Shown: in pieces, positions 56,020-64,000 of the stretch | How the letters are laid out: each line of letters starts with the position of its first letter | How positions within the stretch are numbered: the stretch's first letter is position 1 | Origin: Mya arenaria | Lineage: Eukaryota > Mollusca > Bivalvia > Myida > Myidae | Length of the DNA stretch: 64,000 nucleotides | NCBI RefSeq assembly: GCF_026914265.1 | Contig: NC_069136.1 | Location: 16,491,228 to 16,555,227 of the forward strand | Direction of reading: 5' to 3' | Notes under the pieces: generated by a model | Seen by the model: only the letters and a program-made list of their open reading frames with translations | What the model was told of the DNA's origin: nothing | Database searches by the model: none | Position numbers and translations under genes: made by a program

Positions 56020-59000
56020 TCAAACATAATCATTTCTTTCTTTGAAAGCTTTTAAACAATACATAGCTAGTTTAACTAGAAGAGATTTATCATCTGTTTG
56101 CAGTAGAGTAATAAATTTTTCCATACTAGGATGTCTTGAATAGTAATTTGGCAAATACCTTCTACGAATATCAGCATATAGTGGACATCTTAAAACGAAA
56201 TGGTACTCGTCTTCTATATCGTTAAGGTTGCAATAGGTACATTTTCTATCATGTCTTGCAATACCATTATGTCGGCCCATTTCAATAGTTAACCTATGGG
56301 AAGATAGCCGTAATTGTGCAAGCACTTCTCTGTATTTGATATTGTCTAATAAAGAAATATAATAAGAAACTTGGTAATTACATTTAAATTCTTTATATAT
56401 ATTTAATGAACTACAGCCATCCATACCCACTCTCCATTCTGAAATATAATTATCTCGTAATCTATTTCTAAGCAGAGGTACAAATGCAGACATATTCACT
56501 GATTCGGGGAATAACCAGACTTCATTAAAACCTGAGCGTTGTAATACATCTCGAACATTCGAGGCCCAATTTATGACAACAGGATTTAGTTCTACTTCAC
56601 TCACTTCCTTTAAAATGATAGTTCTTAAAATACAATTCTTAGATTTGCATGTAAACAATTTAACAAAGTATTTAATGCATCGCATGTATATTTCAATATA
56701 CAATGGGAACCGGCCCAGCTCGCTATATAGCGAAAGAGTATTTGTCGACCTTTTCACTTTGAGGATCCATTTACAAAACCTTTTTTTGCACTCTTTCCAA
56801 ACATTCATGCTTACCAAATCCCCATACTTCAGATCCATAATTAAGTATAGACATAACATATGCATCAAACAGATTAAAAAGAATATGGACAGGGGCGAGT
56901 GTATCTTTTATAACCGCAAATAAACTATTCATAGACCTTATAGCTTTGCCAGCTAAAGTTTTAGCTGTTTGAGCAAATGAGCCACCAGATGAAAAAACAA
57001 CACCAAGATAATTGAAGGAATTAACGATTTCTACAACAACACCTTTATATTTCAATTCAACATTTTGTGACAATCTACCGCCTTTTCTAAATACAACAAT
57101 TTTAGTTTTTCAACATTTACAGTGAGATTCCAGCGATCACAGTATGTTTGTAAGTTATCTAATGACGTCTGACGGCCTTCTTTCGACTCTGACATTAACA
57201 CAGCATCGTCTTCAAACAACAACAGAACGATATTCATTTCAGAGAGATCCCGGCAAAAGTTCCTTGTTGCATATGTAACTCTATATCATTTAAAAACAGA
57301 GAGAAACAAATCGGGAAGTTATTTCCCCTTGAAATAATCCGACATTACTATCACAGAAATAAGACAATGTCCCAACATGTTTAATACAAAGCTTCACTTC
57401 CTCGTACATTGAGCGTAAGAGGGCCAGTAATTTACCATCGACGCCTGATTCAATTAGTTTATACCATAGCCTGCTCCTACTTATACTGTCATACGCCTTT
57501 TTAAAGTCCACAAAACAACAATACAACTTCTTTTTAGAGTTTAACTGTCTTTGGATCAATGATTGTAATATAAATATGGGATCTACTGAACTACAATTGT
57601 TCTTAAAACCAAATTGTGCATCCGTGAGAACATCGTACTCCATCGCCCATTTCTTAAGCCTCTCATTTAATATACCGGTGAGCAACTTTGCAAAGCAACT
57701 GATCAGTGTAATTCCCCTGTAATTGTTAGGGTCCGAAATATCTCCTTTCTTATATATGGGAATAATAGCCCCGTTAGCCCATGACTGTGGAAACGTCCCC
57801 TTATAAAGGATAGTGTTGAAAAACAAATGCAATGGCTTTGAGCAAAACCGGAACACTGGTTTTAAAATATTCGTATAAAACATTATCTATGGAACATGCC
57901 TTATTATTACCAAGTTTACTAATTGCCTTTATAATTTCTTCTTCACTGATTAATCTATCAAGACAATCAAACGTAGGTGAACTACCATTATTGTTCCTAT
58001 CAAAATCTGCTAAAAACTCAGAGCTGAAATCATCATCATGGCCCTGAGCACCAGACATCAACCCTTCGAAGTATACCTTAAAATCTTCATTTGGAATATC
58101 GTCACCCTTTTGACATGTAGCCTTTACCCTAAAAAATCTTCCAAAACTCCCTAGGTGATTTTCTACGCATGTCATTCATTTTTTACTACGCTCGGCGTGA
58201 GCGTATAATTTGGACTTTCTACACTGGTATTTATAATCTTTTTTGGCCTGTAAAACTCTCTCTCTCTCTCCCTTCGTTACCTGATGCCTTAATAAAATTT
58301 GTATTCTTTATATACTAATAACTTTTGTTTGCAACTCTCATTATACCAATCTTTTTTATTCTTATCACCATCAATGAAATAAGTACGGGCGGGCCTCTTT
58401 GACCTCTTAGAAAAATATTTATCACCCTTACTGCAAATATAATTTGTAAAAATAGACGTCAATGTATCAATATTGCAGGTCCCATTGATTTCTACGTTTA
58501 AATCCCGCTCGAGGCAATGTATATCAGTTGACAAATCATCAACAAGAACATTCTGGAAATTTGGATCTCATTTATAATAGGTATTTCTATATTTCGTCTT
58601 TGTGTGTATTAAAGTATTAATTTTCACTGCGAACTTCACGGGTGCATGATTTGAGAATACATTAAAATCGCCAACCTCAAAACTCGACAATGAATCAAAA
58701 TTATCCAATGATGTAAGTAAATAATCCACTAATCTCTGACCGTTAAGTGTCATGCACGTGAACTTGCCGGGGTCATTGAACAGACGACCATTCACAATAC
58801 GTATATTTGTAGCCTTACACAAATCAAGCAAAACGATTGGAGGTAAAATCACGTGATTGCCGAGGCGTGGGAAAATCTATCTCATCTACGTCATCGCTGT
58901 CAAGGCTACGATCAAACTCAATGTAATCCCTTTTATGACCTACTCTACTATTTGTATCACCTCTAATAAAAAGTTTACCAAATTGACTGAAATATGTAAT

Positions 59001-59400
59001 ATCTTGCTCTAACTGCATAAATATATCAATATCATAAATGGCATGTACCGGGCTTGCTTCCGGGCTTATATAAGTAGCACAAATGTAAATATTTGACTTG
59101 AGATTAAAAAACAACTTATCGAACTTTAGCCATACTATGCAATCAATAGTATTTCTAACAACAGATACCCCCTTTCTTATATTATATTTGATATAAATGA
59201 TGAAACAACCACTCGGACGTTTTGCCCTGCGGTTTTAAAATCTCCTAAATAAATGAATTGGTTTACTATAATTTCTTAATTCAATATTTGATCTAGAATT
59301 TGTCCATGTTTCGCTTAAGCATATAACATCATACTTAGAAATAAAATCAACAAACTCTGGTGATGATCGTTTTTCAGCACTTAGACCTTCAATCTTCCAT
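56020..59400 (-). pseudogene. LINE ORF2: endonuclease and reverse transcriptase
   Basis: The APE endonuclease region reads FISKYDVICLSETWTNSRSN, later FIRGDTNSRVGHKRDYIEFD, GRLFNDPGKFTCMTLNG and NVFSNHAPVKF; the usual catalytic SDH triad is SNH here. The RT follows: KAISKLGNNKACSIDNVLYE, IIPIYKKGDISDPNNYRGIT, LYCCFVDFKKAYDSISRSRL (first catalytic Asp) and LLLFEDDAVLMSES, where FADD has become FEDD. The thumb region has NYLGVVFSSGG. The C-terminal 282-codon frame ends with CTYCNLNDIEDEYHFVLRC, a C-x2-C-x9-H-x4-C zinc motif. Frame breaks occur near 59,230, 58,860, 58,560, 58,180, 57,880, 57,300, 57,060 and 56,800. The protein would copy the element RNA at nicked target DNA; this copy cannot. 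Confidence 0.88.
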
Positions 59401-59432
59401 GACAAGAATTTGAGAACACTCTCACTGTCTCC

Positions 59433-60424
59433 CTAGTCACTCTCCTTATATAGTTGTTTGTCTATGAAGAGCTTGTCCACTCGAATGAACGCATCTTTGC
59501 CTTTATTCCGGGCATCAATCATGATCGGGATGAGCTTCCGGCGTTTCTCCATTACCTCCCGGGGATACTGTTCGGAGATCCCAAAGTTCGTTGCCTTTAA
59601 CTGTTTAGCAGCCTGCCGAACACGCTCGCGATCGGGATACAGCACGAATTTTGCGACTAGTGGGCGAACCTTGCCGTCCTTGCCCTGTGGGCACGGTGCA
59701 GCCCAATTTCGGCAGCGTTAGGGATCTTGAGTTTTTCGTCAATAAATGACAGTACTTTACGTTCGCAATTTTCCTCAGCGTCCTCCGGAATGTTATAAAA
59801 CATTAAATTGTCCCTCATACTGCGGCATCGTAGATCTTGGATTTCATTCTTGAATTCTTGTTTTTCCTTAGTCTGCTGGCTCTCAACCGACTTCATTTTC
59901 TGTATGAGAGAATCAAGTTATTTTTGTTGTCGATCAATCTTCTCGATTGAGGAACTATCAAACTGGCGACTCTGTTCTATGTCTTTGACCTTTGACTCTA
60001 TTTCGCTGATCCGTGACTCCATTGACTGAACTTTTACCGTAAGATTGTTAATTGATGATTGAATAGAGTCAAGCTGCACCAGTTTCTTATCCATAATATC
60101 AAACCGATTCATAATCCGTGTAAACATGTCGTTGTTTACCTGTGCACCTGGAGAAGTCTGAACAGGTGTTATTGGGGTCATAAGCGTGCCCCCCTGAGCC
60201 CCTGGGGCCCAACATGTGTATTGTCCACTATTCATGTCCATTGCTTGGGTAAAAGGACCCGGTGAGAACTGGGGGTTGCTTCCATACATTTGATTGTTCA
60301 TTGTACCAAAGTCAAAACACTGACCGCTACTATGATCCTTTTCCCGCCTCTTACTAGGCGTCCGGAGGTGATTTTTATTTGGCGATGATTTCGCCCTGTT
60401 CCTCTTTGCTTTTCGGTTTGGCAT
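59433..60424 (-). pseudogene. LINE ORF1: RNA-binding chaperone-like protein
   Basis: It starts MPNRKAKRNRAKSSPNKNHL, a basic N-terminus, followed by a Gly/Pro/Met-rich segment. A coiled coil comes next (MDKKLVQLDSIQSSINNLTV to ESRISEIESKVKDIEQSR). Then an RRM-like domain begins RDNLMFYNIPEDAEENCERK, and a basic C-terminal domain runs RVRQAAKQLKATNFGISEQY to DKLFIDKQLY. That layout matches L1-type ORF1 proteins, which trimerise and bind element RNA. A TAA in place of a sense codon at 59,918-59,920 interrupts the coiled coil, and a one-base shift near 59,690 breaks the RRM. Without these two lesions the frame is otherwise collinear to the stop at 59,433. Confidence 0.85.
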
Positions 60425-60569
60425 TTAAACATCATTTACACCACTACATTTCCATTCATTTTAATCCAAAACAAACATAAAATCACGAATTTACACTTAT
60501 AAATATCCAAATTTTCACTCTCTTCAATTTTTTTTGCCACCATTCCTCGCGCATGCACATTAACCAATC

Positions 60570-60745
60570 AATTTATTGCTAGACATTCATCATTTTATCA
60601 TAATCGCATGAATTATGTTTGTTTGGAATAGAATTTCAGAATCTTGTCCGATCAGAATATTGACAACTTTCTGATAATTGTGCTGAAAATGCCATCATTC
60701 GGTAGAGTAATACTTAATTGTCTTTTTTTTCAGAATGATATAATT
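60570..60745 (+). repeat. 180-bp satellite, right part
   Basis: After the second copy of AATTTATTG the interrupted monomer resumes (CTAGACATTCATCATTTTAT) and one more monomer follows with GAATTATGTTTGTTTGGAAT and CATTCGGTAGAGTAATACTT. It is more diverged toward the right, as expected at an array edge. Confidence 0.9.
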
Positions 60746-63700
60746 ATGTTGCTAAATATTTTTTATCCATCATCGTGTGATTAATTAACGGTTTGTCGAT
60801 GAATAAGCATCTGCATTATGAACGAGTAATAGTTATTATTCATTCCATCCCCCTTCCCCAAACGCACACTTTGAAGGTGATGCTGAAAAAAAATCCGTGT
60901 ACTAAAACATTGCGCATGTAAATGCCGACCAATTGTAGCACCAGCTCCCTCTTTCTTGCCTTGCGCTCGGCACTCGGACTCAGAAGTGGTCAGAAGCGAG
61001 GAACGTGGTTTCCCGTGGCTTGGTAACTTTTAACTTATGCCACTTAGTGAATTAAAAAACAAACGCTTTAACAAAGTCGTGATTACACAAGTGCATTAAG
61101 AATTTTAAACGTCAGGGCCCAGTTTCACTAAGATATCTAGGTTATAAACCTTACGCTGCTTAAGAGGGCTCTGGTACACCCGTTAAGTTACCGTCAAAAT
61201 CTATGCAAACAATGTCCCTACATTATGTTTTATTGAAACGCAGTTTTCTTCTAAAACGCGGTTTTTATAACGTGACACAGGCAAAGACAACATTATACTT
61301 TGACTGGACGTCACTCTCACTGAGGGTCGTATTCATTAAACGATACAATTATATTAATCTAAGGCGTAAAATCTGACCATTTTCATTTCACTATAAAATA
61401 CATTGGGAACCAAATAACACCCTTAATAGAATCAGTAATGCTTCTATCATTCTAAATTTTCGATAAGGGGTTCCTGTATATTGGCATCCACAGGATACCT
61501 AATTGAATGAATTTACTTCATTTTAATATTTTGTAATTTGGACGAAAAATGTTTTATATATGTTATGTATAATTGCACTTAAAACTGTGTCACTGCGCAC
61601 ATGTCCGACCTAATATGACAAAATGATTAGCCTACGATAGTTAGATGAACCGTCCACAGGGTTTATAAATTTAATAAATCAAGTATAATTTCTCTGATTC
61701 CGACGTTTTTACGGTGAAATTATTCTCGCGTCAGTGATAGAAGCTCACTGGTCAAGTCCGATCTCAAGTGGACGACGGGGATCTCCGGGAAGAAATATTG
61801 TAATAATACTCTTGAGGAAACCCACATTGGATATGAAACCTGTCATCAAATACCATGCATTGTTCAAAGGCCACATCGTGGTCAAAGTGGCTGAAATTAG
61901 AAATCTTCATTATCACAGTTTTTTGGTTTCTCTTGCATTTACTCAAAAATAGAATAGTCCAGTACATTGACCAACTTTTCTTGGGAGTGTATTATGGTCT
62001 GCCCACCCCTATATGGCTGCATCATGGCTTGACTCCGCCACGTCCCACAGCGTGACTTAAACTTGATTTCAATGAAACAGTGGAAAATAATGAACAGCTT
62101 AAACAGCTGTATTATTAAGTCGTCATCCCAGTGAGTCCCGTTTCTTTTTCGCGGCAAGACCGAATAAGCTAACTTTTTCATTGTGTTATAATGTGTTTAA
62201 AAATATAGCTTATCAATCTGACAACACACGCATTAAAATCACTTTACCGATAAATGGTGGTATTGAAGTGAAATAAGTGATATTCTTATTTCATTGACTG
62301 TTTTTGTTGATACCAAACTAGTTTCACTTTTGGTTTCAAGAGTTTCGGCGGATTTGAAACAGTGATACCACAGATGCCTCATTTATCCAAATGGTGTATT
62401 GACACATGAGGTTGATCACTGTCCGCCACGTTTTTTTCAAAGAGGGCTAGTTTTTGGATAGAACATACCGACGAAACCGCCTCCGGAGAGGGTTTCGAAA
62501 GCATCGTTTTTTGTAAAACAAACGATAGAAGTGTTTTTCCTTTATATATATATATTTGAATCTGTTACAATAAGTCAACTGTTTCATCAATCTTGAATCA
62601 CTCCTCAAACTTTAGTATCTTGCTATATTAATGTTTTTTAATTATTAAACCAGTATTTAAGATAAACTGGAAGTTGAGGAACTTTAACGTTTATACATAT
62701 TTAAGATTATTTAATTTAGATCTTTACATATAACTGATCCATATGCCTCTGGTCTTCTAAAGGCAATCGATTAAGATCATTAGAAAATCGAGCTAATTAT
62801 ATATTAAAAAACAGATATCAGACGAAGTCATATTTTTTTAACAATATGAAAAAAAACGTAGTCGATAAGAACCGCCATGGCTATCATAGTTTTCTTAAAT
62901 AAACAGAATGTGAGGACACTGCGTGGAAACAATTAGTCGGGGGTGAGTGGACTTTGACATGTAATCGGAATGTCCATCAGAACAGAGAAAAAAAATCATA
63001 TATTATTCATAACAACAAGGATAAATTGAATAAATAGTACAACTAGTACATTGGCAATCTCGTCATGAACCCAATGTGGAAAAAGGTAAGAAGAACAATG
63101 GGTCTATCTCAAGATAGCACACTGGACTGATAACAGAAATGTTATCCATGATTTCCGCAATTGTTACACGACCGATTTAAATCAGAGAAATTCAAATAAG
63201 ACTGAACTGCGACTTTTTATTTTCTATCTGCTATATATAGGGTTAATACTTAGTGTATTTAGTATGTTATACTTATAGGCGTGGACACGTTAATGACATT
63301 TATATATATATATAATAACTGAATCCTTTTCTTTGAACACATTGTCTTTAAAAAAGGTTTATTTTTTCTGTCTACATAAAACCGTTCAATATTAAACTGT
63401 TTTTTTTAAAAATATTTTCTGGTTTCTTTATGTTCATAGAGAATTTTGTTACACATTTTAGTCGCATACAACAACTGACCGTTATTGCTGGTAATAAGTC
63501 TAGTCTTATGCCATTAGAGGAATTATTTCTTGGAATAAAGAAAACAGGTAAATCGATTCTTCTCTTTCAAAGGATCTCTTTCAATAGCCATCTTTATAAT
63601 ATATCTTAATAGCGCATTACACGAATATTCGAGTGCCGTCTGAAATAATTAGTATTTAAGTTTAGCAAGTACGGCCTTTTATAATAAGTTTAAGTGTTGT

Positions 63701-63969
63701 GAATAATCCTTATAAATCAAATTGCATTTAATTGTCTGCTTCATGTTATGTAGCTGTCTTAAGAATTTTACAATTGAGGGCTTTTGCGATAAGAAGGCAA
63801 TCAAAAAACTCGAGACATGAAGCTAATAACCATTACAAATACTCTTTAAGATCCTCTCAAGAATAATGTTATCAGCGTTTACAAGAAAACACTCACATAA
63901 GGCCAAATAAAAAATAGGTGCGTTTCAGGTAACGCTGACAAAAAAAATAGGGCAGGTAGGTCGGAATAT
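60746..63969. other. Spacer, no gene seen
   Basis: AT-rich, with short ORFs only (61,734-62,181 on both strands, unrecognised). GTTTCACTTTTGGTTTCAAG and a nearby GGTTATAAACCTTACGCTGC phrase may be repeat fragments. TA microsatellites lie at about 62,545 and 63,299-63,314. Confidence 0.45.
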
Positions 63970-64000
63970 TATTTTTTTTATTATTATTATTATTTTATTT
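63970..64000. repeat. (ATT)n microsatellite at window edge
   Basis: TTATTATTATTATTATTATT preceded by a T run; it is cut by the window end. Confidence 0.8.

Larger units (their letters stand above)
55594..60569 (-). mobile_element. Nearly full-length LINE inserted in satellite
   Basis: A 4,976-bp minus-strand non-LTR retrotransposon. AATTTATTG flanks it at 55,585-55,593 and 60,570-60,578, a 9-bp target-site duplication. The 3' end (low coordinate) is a short pentamer tail, TTCTGTTCTGTTCTG on the minus strand. The 5' end begins GATTGGTTAATGTGCATGCG. It has a short 5' UTR, ORF1 (60,424-59,433), ORF2 (about 59,400-56,020) and a roughly 425-bp 3' UTR. Several frameshifts and stops inactivate it. 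The clade is not certain. APE-type endonuclease, RT and a C-terminal CCHC motif fit I/Nimb/CR1-like or L1/Tx1-like LINEs. Confidence 0.92.

Overview
The window looks like AT-rich eukaryotic nuclear DNA, most likely from a lophotrochozoan and probably a marine bivalve. That placement is an inference. It rests on intron-split exons with GT/AG borders, a secreted leucine-rich-repeat (LRR) gene of a type expanded in bivalves, an ectodomain resembling molluscan somatomedin-B/adhesion-receptor proteins, tRNA-derived SINE heads, a DIRS-like (tyrosine-recombinase) retrotransposon, a LINE and many short inverted-repeat elements. There is no operon-like packing, no rRNA and no CRISPR array. Most of the 64 kb is repeats and featureless intergenic or intronic DNA.

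Gene content is low and all on the minus strand. A two-exon candidate for a small secreted protein lies at 11.9-13.0 kb. A decaying cysteine-rich ectodomain gene with at least two frameshifts lies at 18.4-21.4 kb, and a second copy of its last exon sits at 14.7-15.0 kb. A single well-bounded exon of an unrecognised gene is at 32.83-32.99 kb. An intact single-exon secreted LRR protein is at 39.7-41.2 kb. Four phase-matched exons at 48.2-51.8 kb make the 3' part of a cysteine-rich, probably secreted protein. I see no functional link between these genes.

Mobile DNA dominates. A broken DIRS-like element (RT, RNase H, tyrosine recombinase) occupies about 34.4-39.1 kb and carries a 1.6-kb insertion. 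A nearly complete but inactivated LINE (55,594-60,569) sits inside a 180-bp satellite with a clear 9-bp target-site duplication. An 894-bp DNA element with perfect 46-bp terminal inverted repeats lies at 53.9-54.8 kb. At least five families of small fold-back or MITE-like elements are present in one to four copies each. Two related blocks (9.2-11.1 and 15.0-17.8 kb) each hold a reverse-transcriptase relic.

Tandem arrays are the other theme: a 30-bp unit (0.77-2.2 kb), a 44/88-bp unit with regularly spaced ACTTCCGG motifs (28.1-29.2 kb), a 52-bp unit (30.8-31.9 kb), a 21-bp unit (43.7-44.2 kb), a 66/132-bp higher-order unit with CGTACGATCG (51.9-53.1 kb), and the 180-bp satellite. The 30-bp and 21-bp arrays have triplet-multiple units and read open on both strands, so they produce long spurious ORFs.
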